A stretch of 64,000 nucleotides of DNA from CBDDHT01 sp965227905 (GCA_965227905.1 OZ245780.1:4774001-4838000), one strand, 5' to 3'. Positions 33,738 to 43,630 are shown, numbered from the stretch's first letter. A program made the numbers and translations. The notes: generated by a model from the sequence alone, not told the origin.

Positions 33738-33958
33738 CGTCCCTTGCGCAATCGTATCAGTTCTTTGGGATGGATTTCCGCCCTTAGCAAATCAGCTTCG
33801 CTGATCTGACAGGCCCGGCTCGTGCCGTCATCCGGCGGTGAGCTTTCGAGAAATTCCGAGAAATGACCGGTCAATTTCCGGAAATTTCTGCTTGCAAATC
33901 TGTCCAGCCAACGACCAAAACCAAGGTCGTAAAGCCTAATTACGTTCGTCTGTGCCAT
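33725..33958 (-). CDS. Small DUF1127-like protein
   Basis: 77 residues. The C-terminal pattern ISEADLLRAEIHPKELIRLRKGRR resembles the tail of DUF1127 (YjiS-like) proteins, though the N-terminal half is not typical. It is small, soluble and basic at the end. The start at 33958 is supported by GGAG 6 bases upstream. A second protein of this kind is encoded 104 bases away on the same strand. DUF1127 proteins in alphaproteobacteria affect RNA and phosphate or carbon homeostasis. Assignment is tentative. Confidence 0.5.
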   Translation of the reverse strand: MAQTNVIRLYDLGFGRWLDRFASRNFRKLTGHFSEFLESSPPDDGTSRACQISEADLLRAEIHPKELIRLRKGRRAA

Positions 33959-34062
33959 CTGTCGCTCCAGTCGGCCCCCGGAGCGTCGCTCAGCTATGCA
34001 CTATCACTGCGATCGGAAATGGGGGGTGCTAGACCTGTTGAACAGGTAGATTATACGAAGGT

Positions 34063-34311
34063 CTAACCTGATCGACGTCCGTCGGATCCAGATAGAACAC
34101 CGCCATTTCTGAGGCGCGCGATTTCATCTGCATTCAAGTTGAGCGCTTTGAGAGCCTTATCATCGAAGCCCGAAAGGTGTTGAGCGATTCTTCGGTTGGC
34201 CTCGCGTTGGCGTGCCGCAATGAAACTGTTGAACAGCCGGCGACCCCAACCTTGTCCCTTGGCGCCGCGATCGGCACCTGGAAGGTTTGTGTATGTTGTT
34301 GCTGCGTTCAT
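34063..34311 (-). CDS. DUF1127-type small protein
   Basis: 82 residues. The region from about 25, RRLFNSFIAARQREANRRIA, continues to LSGFDDKALKALNLNADEIA; the F..L....L..L.L...EI pattern is the DUF1127 (YjiS-like) signature. AGGAAGAG precedes the ATG at 34311. It lies upstream of the other small DUF1127-like gene and could be co-transcribed with it. Divergent from aminopeptidase P. Confidence 0.65.
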   Translation of the reverse strand: MNAATTYTNLPGADRGAKGQGWGRRLFNSFIAARQREANRRIAQHLSGFDDKALKALNLNADEIARLRNGGVLSGSDGRRSG

Positions 34312-34580
34312 GACTCTTCCTATCTCTGTGGCCGCCCGCAATTGGAGCGGCATCATTGACCCGAGAGATAGTGCGATTCGACTTTAGGAGTAGGCCCCCT
34401 TGCTGCATCGCAGCATTGCGCCGGTCGCATGGCGGGATTCATTAGATTGTCAAAGTCCTGAAATCCCCCTCAGTCCAGATCAAATTGAAGGGCCTTGGGT
34501 GATCGCGGCATTAATGGCATAGGGTTGCGCGCGACCGGGCCAGATCTACTCTTTCCCACAGGACCTAAAGGGCTTTCACG

Positions 34581-36404
34581 ATGTTTCAGACTTTCGACAA
34601 CACTGCAGACCCAACGAAAGGCGCTGAACGGGTCGCGAGCCTCAGACAGGAACTCAAAGATCGCGGGTTGGTCGGCTTCGTCGTGCCGCGAACGGACGAG
34701 TACCAGAATGAGTATGTCCCGCCTTCGGCCGAACGTCTTGCCTGGCTGACCGGTTTTTCGGGCTCGGCCGGCCTGGCCATCATAATGGCGGAGCGGGCGG
34801 CCTTGTTCGTCGACGGTCGCTATACGATCCAGGCACGCGATCAGGTCGACGGAGAGATATTCGAGATCCTGCAGGTTCCGGAAGCAAAACCCTTCGAGTG
34901 GCTCGCCAAGCATATGAAGTCCGGCGATCGCTTTGGCTACGATCCGAAACTCCACACGATCGACGGCGTGAAGCGGATGCAAAAAGCCGTCGATGCGTCC
35001 GGTGCCGATCTGGAGGCGGTCGATCAGAATCCGATCGATGCGATTTGGTCCGATCGACCGCTTCCTCCTTCCGCAAAGGTTCGACGCCATCCAATCGAAT
35101 TTGCCGGTGTCGAAGCCGGCGAAAAAATTGCTGAGCTACAAAAGGCAATAAAAGACGCCGATGCCGATGCCGCTTTGCTGACATCGCCTGAGTCGGTCTG
35201 CTGGGCACTCAATATCCGCGGCTCCGATGTGGCACACACGCCCCTCGCTCTTTGCACCGCGATCATAAACACTGATGCGAAGCCTGAACTGTTCGTCGCC
35301 AACAACAAGCTCGACGATGACGTGCGAGATTATCTGGCCGGTATTATCGACATTCGCGACCCAGGCGACATGGCGATGCGCCTTGCAGAACTTGGCGCGG
35401 ACAAGGCGCGAGTCCAACTCGACCCAGGCAGTTCATCGCACTGGTACGCCAATCAACTGGAAGACGCCGGCGCAGAAATTCGTCACGGCAACGATCCATG
35501 TGTCCTTCCGCGAGCACGCAAGAATACCGCCGAGATTGAAGGTGCAAGGTCGGCCCACAAGCGTGATGGCGCCGCTGTCTGCCGGTTTCTGTGCTGGCTG
35601 GATGCCAATGCAGGCGATGGATCAGTCGATGAAATTGCTGCTGCCCGTAAGCTTGAGGGTTTTCGAGCAGACACCGGAAAACTGCACGATATCAGTTTCG
35701 ACACGATATCCGGGGCCGGATCAAATGGAGCCATCGTCCACTATCGCGTTACCGAAGCGACCAATCGTCCCCTTGAGCGGGGCTCGCTGTACCTCGTCGA
35801 TTCAGGCGCCCAATATCTCGACGGTACGACAGACATTACGCGGACGGTCGCCATTGGTGAGCCCAGCGCACAGATGCGCCGTCACTTCACGCTGGTTCTC
35901 AAAGGACATATTGCCGTCGCCACGGCACGGTTCCCAAAAGGCACACGCGGACAGGATCTCGACCCGTTCGCACGGCGTGCGCTGTGGGCGGTCGGGCTGG
36001 ACTATGACCATGGCACGGGGCACGGCGTAGGCAGCTTCCTTTCGGTCCACGAAGGCCCGCAACGCATATCGAAACTCGGCCCCGCCCCGCTAGAGCCCGG
36101 CATGATCTGCTCGAACGAACCGGGATTTTACAGCGAAGGCGAATACGGCATCCGGATCGAAAACCTTGAACTCGTCACCGCAGCAGAACCAATCGAAGGG
36201 GGCGATCGCGAGATGCAGGGATTTGAGACGCTCACGCTGGCGCCAATCGATCTGAGGCTCGTCGAACCAGAATTCCTTACTGCAGACGAGATAACCTGGC
36301 TCGACACTTATCATGCCCGCGTCAGGGCGGAAATCGGACCGCTGCTCGGCACTGATGAAACGACCTGGCTCGAACAAGCAACAAGGAGCCTCGCAAACAC
36401 ATGA
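34581..36404 (+). CDS. Xaa-Pro aminopeptidase P, M24B family
   Basis: 607 residues, the three-domain length usual for eukaryote-like aminopeptidase P. Two creatinase-type N-terminal domains cover about 1-310. The pita-bread catalytic domain follows with metal ligands in order: LVDSGAQYLDGTTDITRT (two Asp), GTGHGVGSFLSVHEGP (His), CSNEPGFYSEGEYGIRIENL (two Glu). It removes an N-terminal residue preceding proline, with two Mn or Co ions, in the cytoplasm. AAAGGG precedes the ATG. The stop overlaps the SDR start by 4 bases (ATGA). Confidence 0.92.
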   Translation: MFQTFDNTADPTKGAERVASLRQELKDRGLVGFVVPRTDEYQNEYVPPSAERLAWLTGFSGSAGLAIIMAERAALFVDGRYTIQARDQVDGEIFEILQVPEAKPFEWLAKHMKSGDRFGYDPKLHTIDGVKRMQKAVDASGADLEAVDQNPIDAIWSDRPLPPSAKVRRHPIEFAGVEAGEKIAELQKAIKDADADAALLTSPESVCWALNIRGSDVAHTPLALCTAIINTDAKPELFVANNKLDDDVRDYLAGIIDIRDPGDMAMRLAELGADKARVQLDPGSSSHWYANQLEDAGAEIRHGNDPCVLPRARKNTAEIEGARSAHKRDGAAVCRFLCWLDANAGDGSVDEIAAARKLEGFRADTGKLHDISFDTISGAGSNGAIVHYRVTEATNRPLERGSLYLVDSGAQYLDGTTDITRTVAIGEPSAQMRRHFTLVLKGHIAVATARFPKGTRGQDLDPFARRALWAVGLDYDHGTGHGVGSFLSVHEGPQRISKLGPAPLEPGMICSNEPGFYSEGEYGIRIENLELVTAAEPIEGGDREMQGFETLTLAPIDLRLVEPEFLTADEITWLDTYHARVRAEIGPLLGTDETTWLEQATRSLANT

Positions 36405-37147
36405 ATAGCGTCATGATCATTACCGGTGGCTCACGCGGTATCGGCGCTGCTACGGCCCGCCTCGCGGCCAACCGCGGCTATGCAGTCGCCATAAACTATC
36501 GCAGCGCCGGCGATGCGGCGGAGGCCCTGGTGAAAGAGATCGAAGGCATCGGCGGAGTGGCCATCGCCGTTCAGGCAGATGTTTCTAATGAAGCCGACAT
36601 TGTGCGACTTTTTGATAGAACAACCTCGGAGCTCGGACCGGTCACCGCACTGGTGAACAATGCCGGCATTCTCGAGCAACAGATGCCCCTCGTCGAAATG
36701 AGCGTGGAACGCGTCGATCGCATCTTTGCGACCAATGTGCGTGGTGCATTTCTCTGTCTGCGTGAAGCAGTGCGACGGATGTCGACGGCAAAGGGTGGTC
36801 AGGGAGGCGCCATCGTCAATGTCTCTTCCCGCGCGGCGCTTCTCGGTGCACCGAACGAATACATCGACTATGCAGCATCCAAGGGCGCACTCGATACGAT
36901 GACGATCGGCCTTTCCAAGGAAGTTGCCAGCGAAGGAATTCGGGTCAATGGCGTTCGGCCGGGTTTCATAAAGACCGAGATGCACGCCTCGGGTGGTGAG
37001 CCCGGCCGCGTGGACAGGGTGAAAAGCGGCGTCCCATTGCAACGGGGTGGAGAACCGGAGGAAGTCGCCGAAGCCATCCTATGGCTACTTTCGGATAAAG
37101 CGTCTTACTCCACAGGGACATTTATCGACGTGAGTGGTGGGCGCTAA
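36401..37147 (+). CDS. Short-chain dehydrogenase/reductase
   Basis: 248 residues, a classical SDR. The cofactor motif TGGSRGIGAA is at 8-17, NNAG near 87-90, and catalytic Ser (NVSSRAALLG) and YxxxK (YAASK) are present. Arg in INYRSAG after strand 2 suggests NADP(H) preference. The C-terminus PGFIKTEMHASGGEPGRVDR and SYSTGTFIDVSGG is typical of FabG or glucose-1-dehydrogenase-like SDRs. It starts within the stop of aminopeptidase P, so it is translationally coupled, although the pathway link is not obvious. Its end overlaps the convergent neighbour by 4 bases. Confidence 0.9.
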   Translation: MNSVMIITGGSRGIGAATARLAANRGYAVAINYRSAGDAAEALVKEIEGIGGVAIAVQADVSNEADIVRLFDRTTSELGPVTALVNNAGILEQQMPLVEMSVERVDRIFATNVRGAFLCLREAVRRMSTAKGGQGGAIVNVSSRAALLGAPNEYIDYAASKGALDTMTIGLSKEVASEGIRVNGVRPGFIKTEMHASGGEPGRVDRVKSGVPLQRGGEPEEVAEAILWLLSDKASYSTGTFIDVSGGR

Positions 37148-37515
37148 ACACCCTTATTCGGCATTGCGTTGGCGCGTCCTGTATGGGCGTGATCGGCGAT
37201 CATTTCCTCGATCCATGCCGCGGCAGGCTCAAGCGCATCGTGAACATCCGATGCGTTTTCCGTCTTGCAAGGCGCCCCATCCGCCCAGTCGTGCTTTCCC
37301 CAGTAGGTGCGATAGGTGCCATCGTCGGTCAACTGCATCGAGAAATGGAGCAGCACCGCGCTCTTGAACTCCATACCGTGGTGAATGAATGGGATACCCG
37401 TAATGTTGACGACCACCTCATCGTCGGCAATCTCGCTGGTCACGGTCCCTGGGAATTGCCGTTCTTTCAGTATTTCGTCAATATGAGCCTTGGCGGCTTC
37501 TATGTCGGCTGTCAT
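37144..37515 (-). CDS. Conserved hypothetical protein
   Basis: 123 residues, soluble and acidic. A helical start (AAKAHIDEILKERQFPGTV) is followed by likely beta strands (EVVVNITGIPFIHHGMEFKS, AVLLHFSMQLTDDGTYRTYW) and a helical end. No signal peptide or known motif. The stop codon overlaps the SDR stop region by 4 bases in a tail-to-tail arrangement. I do not recognise the family. The reading frame has normal composition and a plausible ATG. Confidence 0.6.
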   Translation of the reverse strand: MTADIEAAKAHIDEILKERQFPGTVTSEIADDEVVVNITGIPFIHHGMEFKSAVLLHFSMQLTDDGTYRTYWGKHDWADGAPCKTENASDVHDALEPAAAWIEEMIADHAHTGRANAMPNKGV

Positions 37516-37630
37516 CTCATCATTTCCATTTCAAGCTTAGACAAACTCCAAACCAAGATACGCCAACATGGGCGTACATAAGTTGCTCGGGCATCATAGA
37601 CTCGATCAACTTTTCGATACTCGATCGACC

Positions 37631-39763
37631 CTATGAACTCTCACCGATCATGGCGAACCACTCGTCTTCCGATAGCACCGTAAGACCAAGCTCGGCTGCT
37701 TTCTTAGCTTTCGATCCGGCACCCGGTCCAGCAATCACAAAGTCTGTCCGAGCCGAAACCGAACCCGCGACCTTTGCACCGAGCCGCTCGGCACTGACCT
37801 TGGCTTCGGAGCGGCTCATCCGTTCCAATGTGCCGGTAAAGACAACGGTCTTGCCCCCAACCGCCGAATCCGTGATTTGCACTTCGAACGTCTCCGGCTG
37901 CACTTCTTCCAGAAGAGCTTCGAGCGCCTCCTGATTGTGAGGCTCAGCGAAAAACTCGACGATGGCATTCGCGACAACTTCTCCGATGCCGTCAATATTC
38001 ACCAGTTCCTGATAAGCAGTGCTCTCAGGGTCGCTTGCCGACTTCATAGCAGCCATGAGGGTATCGATTGTGCCATATGTTTTCGCAAGCAGCCGCGCAG
38101 TGGACTCGCCCACATGGCGAATGCCCAGCGCAAACATGAAACGGTCCAAAGAGATTTTTCGGCGTTCATCGATCGCGGCGAAGAGATTGGAAACGGACTT
38201 TTCGCCCCACCCGTCCTTTTTTGCCAATGGGTTCTCGGACCGTGCATCGCGCTTGGCCAATGTGAATATGTCGGCAGGACGCATGATCCGGCCTTCTTCA
38301 TAGAAAGCCTCGACCTGCTTGGCGCCCAAACCCTCGATATCGAACGCATTACGCGACACGAAGTGTTTGAGGCGCTCGACAGCCTGTGCCGGACAGATCA
38401 AACCGCCGGTACAACGGCGGATGACGTCTTCCTTGCCGGTTTTCGGATTGACCTCGCGAACGGCGTGGCTGCCACATGCCGGGCAGCGGGTCGGATAGAC
38501 AAAGGCCGGCGGCTCGGGATCTGTCGGCCGCGTCCCCTCGACAACGCCAAGAATCTGCGGAATGACATCGCCTGCCCTCTGCACGATCACCATATCGCCT
38601 TCGCGCACATCCTTGCGCGCGATTTCATCCTCATTGTGAAGCGTCGCGTTCTGGACGACCACACCTCCGACCGTAACCGGAGCCAGTTTTGCGACCGGTG
38701 TAATGGCGCCCGTCCGACCGACCTGAATTTCTATTGCCTCAAGCCGCGTTGTGGCTTTCTCGGCCGGGAATTTGTGAGCAATCGCCCAGCGCGGCGAGCG
38801 AGAGACAAAGCCGAGCCGTCCCTGGAGATCGAGCCTGTCGACCTTGTAGACCACGCCATCGATATCGTAGCCGAGCGTCGCCCTCGCCGCTTCAATATCC
38901 GCATAGGTTGCGAGCATTTCGGCGACGCTCTCACAGCGTTTGACGAGAGGACTGATTGGGAATCCCCAACGCCCCAGCGCCTCGATCATGCCGGACTGGG
39001 AGTCGGCAGGCAGCGCGCTTGTCTCCCCCCAGGCATAGGCAAAGAATTTAAGCGGGCGACCTGCGGTCACGTTTGGATCGAGTTGACGCAGCGAGCCTGA
39101 CGCGGTGTTTCGCGGATTGACGTAAGTCTGAAGACCGTGTTCCGCCTGGCGCGAATTGAGTTCGGCAAAATCCTCGTGGCGCATGTAGATTTCACCCCGT
39201 ACTTCAAAGATGCTGGGGAAATCCTTGGCACGAATACGATCGGGAATTTCATCGATCGTGCGAATATTGGCGGTGACATTCTCTCCCACATAGCCATCGC
39301 CACGAGTCGTACCGAGAACGAGAGCTCCATCCTCGTAGCGCAATGAGATCGACAGACCGTCGATCTTGGGTTCAGCCATGAAAGCGGCATCGTCCGCATC
39401 GCCGCTCTTGAAGAAGCGACGGATGCGCTCGACGAATTCACTTACATCTTCATCGGAAAATGCATTGCCGAGGGATAGCATCGGGACGGCATGTTCAACC
39501 TTGTCGAACTGCTCGGATGGCGCTGCCCCAATGCGGGCGCTGGGGCTGTCCGGTCGTACGAGATCGGGAAAACGTGCTTCGATCTCGGTGTTTCGCTGTC
39601 TCAGGGCATCGTAGTCCGCATCGGAGACTTCGGGTGCTTCGCTACGATAGTAGAGTTCATCGTGGCGCGCGATTTCGAGTGCGAGGCGCTCGAGCTCGAC
39701 GCGCGCTTCGGCTTCGCTCAATTCGGCAACCGGCGGAAAAACTGGAGCATCCGTTGACATCAA
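37631..39763 (-). CDS. ligA: NAD-dependent DNA ligase LigA
   Basis: 710 residues with the complete LigA layout. Domain Ia is near the start (LERLALEIARHDELYYRSEA). The adenylation domain has the catalytic Lys in AEPKIDGLSISLRY and then TRGDGYVGENVT. The OB fold follows, then a Cys4 zinc finger (CPACGSHAVREVNPK and CTGGLICPAQ), helix-hairpin-helix repeats (IDGIGEVVANAIVEFF) and a C-terminal BRCT domain (GKTVVFTGTLERMSRSEAKV). It seals nicks using NAD+ in replication and repair. It is 6 bases downstream of recN and ends the long leftward block. Confidence 0.97.
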   Translation of the reverse strand: MMSTDAPVFPPVAELSEAEARVELERLALEIARHDELYYRSEAPEVSDADYDALRQRNTEIEARFPDLVRPDSPSARIGAAPSEQFDKVEHAVPMLSLGNAFSDEDVSEFVERIRRFFKSGDADDAAFMAEPKIDGLSISLRYEDGALVLGTTRGDGYVGENVTANIRTIDEIPDRIRAKDFPSIFEVRGEIYMRHEDFAELNSRQAEHGLQTYVNPRNTASGSLRQLDPNVTAGRPLKFFAYAWGETSALPADSQSGMIEALGRWGFPISPLVKRCESVAEMLATYADIEAARATLGYDIDGVVYKVDRLDLQGRLGFVSRSPRWAIAHKFPAEKATTRLEAIEIQVGRTGAITPVAKLAPVTVGGVVVQNATLHNEDEIARKDVREGDMVIVQRAGDVIPQILGVVEGTRPTDPEPPAFVYPTRCPACGSHAVREVNPKTGKEDVIRRCTGGLICPAQAVERLKHFVSRNAFDIEGLGAKQVEAFYEEGRIMRPADIFTLAKRDARSENPLAKKDGWGEKSVSNLFAAIDERRKISLDRFMFALGIRHVGESTARLLAKTYGTIDTLMAAMKSASDPESTAYQELVNIDGIGEVVANAIVEFFAEPHNQEALEALLEEVQPETFEVQITDSAVGGKTVVFTGTLERMSRSEAKVSAERLGAKVAGSVSARTDFVIAGPGAGSKAKKAAELGLTVLSEDEWFAMIGESS

Positions 39764-39769
39764 TAAGCC

Positions 39770-41449
39770 TCACGCAGCGCCGCGAATAAGGCGGTCAGCT
39801 GCAGCGCGCGCTTCATCGGTCACGGTCTGGCCGGCGAGCATCCGTGCCACTTCCTCAAGACGCGCCGGCTCGTCCAGAATCGTAACCCGCGTCGCAACCG
39901 CTTCGCTCTTGCCCGATCCGACTGCCTCCTTCGCAATGCGAAGATGATTGACCGCCTGTGCCGCAACCTGAGGTGCATGGGTTACGGCAAGAACCTGCAA
40001 CGCATCGCCCAAGCGGGCGAGCCGCTCTCCGATCGCAGCGGCCGTTGCGCCACCAACACCCGTGTCGATTTCATCGAATATCAGTGTCGGCGCACTGCCA
40101 CGCGCCGTAAGAACCACTTTTAGGGCCAGCATGAAACGTGCGAGTTCGCCGCCAGACGCGATCTTCATCAACGGACCGGGTTCCGTTCCCGGATTCGTCT
40201 GCACCCAGAAAGCCACCTGATCGAGCCCCGTCGGCCCGCCATCTTTCGGGTCGACACTATCGACCTTCGTGACAAATTTGGCTTTCTCCAGCTTGAGCGG
40301 CCGAAGCTCGACCGTCACAGCCTTGTCGAGGCGGTCGGCCGTCTCCCGGCGCATCTGGCTCAGCGCCGTCGCTGCGCTCTCATAGGCATCCCGTTCCTTT
40401 TCAACGCTGGCGCGCAACGCAATGACGCGTTCTTCGCCATGATCGATCGACTGCAATTCTTCATCGATCCGCGTCATAAGCCTGGGCAAGTCGGAAACTT
40501 GAACCTGGTGTTTTCGCGCTGCTGCCCGTAGCGCGAACAACCTCTCCTCCGCCTCCTCAAGTGCACTCGGCTCGAACGTGCTTCCGCGCAGCGCAGCATC
40601 GATGACGTTCATCGCTTCGCCGCTTTCATCCAGCACACGCTCGACCGCTGCAACGACCGGCTCGATCAGATTGGGCGCGTTCGGCAGTTCGCGATTGAGC
40701 TTGCGCATGGCGGCGTCAAGCTTGCGCCGCGCTGCACCGTCCCCTGCCAACGCCGTGCGCACAGTCTGCAATTCAGAACTGATGCGCTCGGCATGCATCA
40801 TGATCTGGCGCCCTTCCGCCAAGCGTTCTTCTTCATCCGGCTCGGGTTGGAGGGCTTCGAGCTCTTCCAGCGAGTGCCTTAGATAATCTGCATTTTCGCG
40901 GGCACTGGCGATCTCGGCGAGATGCCTCGCCAATGCTGCCTCTGCATCCTGCCAGGCACCGTGTGCAACGCGAACGGCATCGGCCTGCGATGTCAGCCCA
41001 CCGAACGCATCCAGCAAAGAGCGATGCGTTCCCGGATCCGTCAGAGCCCGGTCATCATGCTGGCCATGGATCTCCGCCAGCAAGGATCCGATCCGGCGCA
41101 GAAGCTGCACGCTGACAGGGGCATCGTTCACAAAGGCCTTTGTCGATCCAGCACGCGATTGAACACGCCGTAGAATCAATGAGCCTTCGGCATCTTCGCC
41201 ATTCTCCTCGAGAAGCGAAAAGACGGGATGATCCGGCGCGAGATCGAATGCTGCCGTAACCTGCCCTTTTTCGGCACCCGGGCGCACGAGCCCTGAATCG
41301 CCGCGCCCGCCCAGAGCGAGAGCGAACGAATCGAGCAAGATTGATTTACCCGCACCTGTCTCGCCGGTCATAACGCTCAGGCCTGGCCCAAACGTCAGAT
41401 CCAATCTGTCAATGAGAACGATATCGCGAATCGAAAGCGCGGCAAGCAT
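39770..41449 (-). CDS. recN: DNA repair protein RecN
   Basis: 559 residues, an SMC-like ATPase. Walker A GETGAGKS lies near 31-38, after MLAALSIRDIVLIDRL. A long coiled coil fills the middle (about 140-400). The signature and Walker B are at the end (ASGGELARFMLALKVVL, LIFDEIDTGVGGATAAAIGE), followed by VLAVTHAPQVAAQA. RecN gathers broken DNA ends in recombinational repair. The start at 41449 has AGGCGG upstream and begins the conserved core; a longer frame to 41569 overlaps bamD and is rejected. It sits 10 bases after bamD. Confidence 0.95.
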   Translation of the reverse strand: MLAALSIRDIVLIDRLDLTFGPGLSVMTGETGAGKSILLDSFALALGGRGDSGLVRPGAEKGQVTAAFDLAPDHPVFSLLEENGEDAEGSLILRRVQSRAGSTKAFVNDAPVSVQLLRRIGSLLAEIHGQHDDRALTDPGTHRSLLDAFGGLTSQADAVRVAHGAWQDAEAALARHLAEIASARENADYLRHSLEELEALQPEPDEEERLAEGRQIMMHAERISSELQTVRTALAGDGAARRKLDAAMRKLNRELPNAPNLIEPVVAAVERVLDESGEAMNVIDAALRGSTFEPSALEEAEERLFALRAAARKHQVQVSDLPRLMTRIDEELQSIDHGEERVIALRASVEKERDAYESAATALSQMRRETADRLDKAVTVELRPLKLEKAKFVTKVDSVDPKDGGPTGLDQVAFWVQTNPGTEPGPLMKIASGGELARFMLALKVVLTARGSAPTLIFDEIDTGVGGATAAAIGERLARLGDALQVLAVTHAPQVAAQAVNHLRIAKEAVGSGKSEAVATRVTILDEPARLEEVARMLAGQTVTDEARAAADRLIRGAA

Positions 41450-41459
41450 AGCCCGCCTA

Positions 41460-42296
41460 CTATAGCGGATTGATCTTCTTAATGGCGCGACTAATCCACG
41501 ATCCCGCGTTTTCACGCGGTGCCAGCCCGTCCGAAGCCAGAAGCGTGTAGGAGTGCTTGTACCATTCACTCTCGGGGAAGTTATGTCCCAGAACAGCAGC
41601 CGCCGTCTGGGCTTCTCCCTTGATGCCCAGCGCCATATAGGCCTCGGTCAGGCGCATCAGTGCCTCTTCCACATGCGCTGTGGTTTGATATTCGGTCACC
41701 ACTTTCCGGAAACGATTGATTGCCGCCAGCTGATTGTTCCGCTTCAAATAGTAACGGCCGACATTCATTTCCGAGGCAGCGAGTACGTCATTTGTGATCT
41801 TGATCCTGTTCCGCGCCTTCGGGGCATACTTCGAATCCGGGAACTGGCGCACCAGCGTCTTCAAGGAATCGAGCGCTCTTTTCGTCCGTGACTGGTCACG
41901 CTTGGGATCTTTGATCTGCTCATAGTAGGAGCTCGCCACGATGTGGTGGGCCAACGCCGATTCTTTCGTCCCAGGATGCAGCGTGATGTAGCGTTTTGCA
42001 CCCGATATGGCTTCGTCATATGAGCCGGATCGGTAGTGCGTGTAGGCGGCCATTACGATTGCGCGCCGGGCATGCGGCGAATAAGGGTGATCCTTATCCA
42101 CCTGCTCGAACTTCCCGGCAGCATCGTAGAATTTGCCCTTGCTCAGAAGGGCATCGGCTTCAGCATAGATCTGATCGGGAGGCCGGGTATTCAGCGCTTG
42201 AGTTAGCGCATCGTCAGATGACGAGCACCCGCCGAGAAGCGATGCGCCCGTCAGCAGCGCGACGACAAAACTCGAGCGAACAAAACCAAATCCCAC
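41460..42296 (-). CDS. bamD: Outer-membrane assembly lipoprotein BamD
   Basis: 278 residues. A lipoprotein signal ends in the lipobox LLGGC (about 20-24), so the mature Cys is lipidated. Five TPR-like helical pairs follow (PPDQIYAEADALLSKGKFYD, ARRAIVMAAYTHYRSGSYDE, ALAHHIVASSYYEQI, VGRYYLKRNNQLAAINRFRK). BamD is the essential partner of BamA for inserting outer-membrane barrels. Placement between lpxC and recN is standard in alphaproteobacteria. Confidence 0.95.
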   Translation of the reverse strand: MGFGFVRSSFVVALLTGASLLGGCSSSDDALTQALNTRPPDQIYAEADALLSKGKFYDAAGKFEQVDKDHPYSPHARRAIVMAAYTHYRSGSYDEAISGAKRYITLHPGTKESALAHHIVASSYYEQIKDPKRDQSRTKRALDSLKTLVRQFPDSKYAPKARNRIKITNDVLAASEMNVGRYYLKRNNQLAAINRFRKVVTEYQTTAHVEEALMRLTEAYMALGIKGEAQTAAAVLGHNFPESEWYKHSYTLLASDGLAPRENAGSWISRAIKKINPL

Positions 42297-42679
42297 GAAC
42301 CGATTCCTTAGACTATGTCACCTACGGATCTTCACCCTATGCGGGTCAGCATCCGATCGAATATCAGAGTCTCTAAATCTCTATTTCCCCGATGCCATTT
42401 GACTCTCAAGATAGCATCAAAGGCATTGGCGCGTCATTCCACGCACTGCCAAGCTTACGCAAGCTCGCCAAAGTGCATTGGAACACCCTGAATGTGGTCA
42501 TTTTGTGCCCTTAACAGAAGCACTTGGCCTATCGACAGGCCGAATTCAGATCACAGTAGCAACGGACTCGATCCGAAGCAGATTCGCGGCCCGAACAAGA
42601 CGCCAGGCACAACGAAACAGCACACGATCATCTCCAACCGTGTGCTGCCGTCTGTCAAGCGATGGACAATTCAGATCAT
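42297..42679. other. Gap between bamD and lpxC
   Basis: 383 bases holding the bamD promoter and the lpxC terminator hairpin (42618-42647). I find no gene in it. Confidence 0.5.
42618..42647 (-). terminator. lpxC transcription terminator hairpin
   Basis: CAGCACACG at 42618-42626 pairs perfectly with CGTGTGCTG at 42639-42647 across a 12-base loop. Read leftward, the stem is followed by TTTCGTT, about 33 bases after the lpxC stop. Confidence 0.6.
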
Positions 42680-43630
42680 TCAAGTGCGGTTGGCTGCAAA
42701 ATTCGCCGCTGTAATACCGACGGTCGCTTCACCATGCGTAACGTCACGAATGCGCGGCGCATCGACCAGCGTCCAGGCATCCATATCCGCGAAGAGTGCT
42801 TTGAGAACCAGATTGTTCAAGCGATGTCCGCCGCGGCGGCTGCGGAATGCGCCAATCAGCGGCGCGCCGGCCAGAGCCAGGTCACCGATAGCATCCAGCG
42901 CCTTATGGCGAACAAATTCGTCCGAGTAGCGCAAACCTTCGCGGTTGATGACCCGATCGTCGCCGATAGCAACGGTATTTTCCAAGGAAGCCCCAAGTGC
43001 CAGGCCTGCGGCCCAAAGACGCTCGACATCCTTCATGAAACCGAATGTTCTGGCGCGGGAAATTTCACGGCGGAATGCGCCAGGCGTGACATCCAGCGCG
43101 TATCTTTGATTGCCGATGATGGGTGAGTCGAAATCGATTTCGACGTCGATATGAAAGCCATTATAGGGTGTCAGCTCGCCGAAAGACTGACCATCGTCGA
43201 CGCGTACCGGCTTGACGACCTTTATGTAGCGTCGCGGTGCATCGAGTTCACGGATGCCGACCTCGTCGATCGCATCGACAAACGGCTTGGAACTTCCATC
43301 CATAATCGGAACTTCGCCACTATCGATCTCGACAATGACATTATCGACGCAAAGCCCTCGAAGCGCTGCAAGCAAATGCTCGACTGTCGCAACAGTTCCG
43401 CCATTACCGTCGCTGAGAACCGTGCAGAGTGTGACACACGACACGACATCGTGTCTGGCAGCCAACTCCGTTCCATCCCCAGACCCGTCTGGAAGGACGA
43501 ACAATATCCCCGTTCCAGCTTCAGCCGGACATAGATTGATGGAAACCGGTGCCCCGGTGTGTACGCCTGTGCCGGTCAGCTCGATCTCACTCGCGAGAGT
43601 GGTCTGCCGCGCCCCAATAAATCTGCTCAT
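42680..43630 (-). CDS. lpxC: UDP-3-O-acyl-N-acetylglucosamine deacetylase LpxC
   Basis: 316 residues. Zinc-binding and catalytic elements are present: TVEHLLAALRG (first His), SGEVPIMDGSSKPF, SRARTFGFMKDVE, and RHKALDAIGDLALAGAPLIG (His and Asp ligands). LpxC is the committed, cytoplasmic zinc-dependent step of lipid A synthesis, so the cell makes LPS. The start at 43630 (MSRFIG) has AGGGGA upstream; a longer frame to 43693 adds non-conserved residues. It is preceded by 286 bases after ftsZ, enough for its own promoter. Confidence 0.95.
   Translation of the reverse strand: MSRFIGARQTTLASEIELTGTGVHTGAPVSINLCPAEAGTGILFVLPDGSGDGTELAARHDVVSCVTLCTVLSDGNGGTVATVEHLLAALRGLCVDNVIVEIDSGEVPIMDGSSKPFVDAIDEVGIRELDAPRRYIKVVKPVRVDDGQSFGELTPYNGFHIDVEIDFDSPIIGNQRYALDVTPGAFRREISRARTFGFMKDVERLWAAGLALGASLENTVAIGDDRVINREGLRYSDEFVRHKALDAIGDLALAGAPLIGAFRSRRGGHRLNNLVLKALFADMDAWTLVDAPRIRDVTHGEATVGITAANFAANRT

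Noticed and set aside
37877..39100. A 407-codon frame antisense to ligA
   Set aside because: It lies entirely under a certain gene and reads as the complement of its codon bias.
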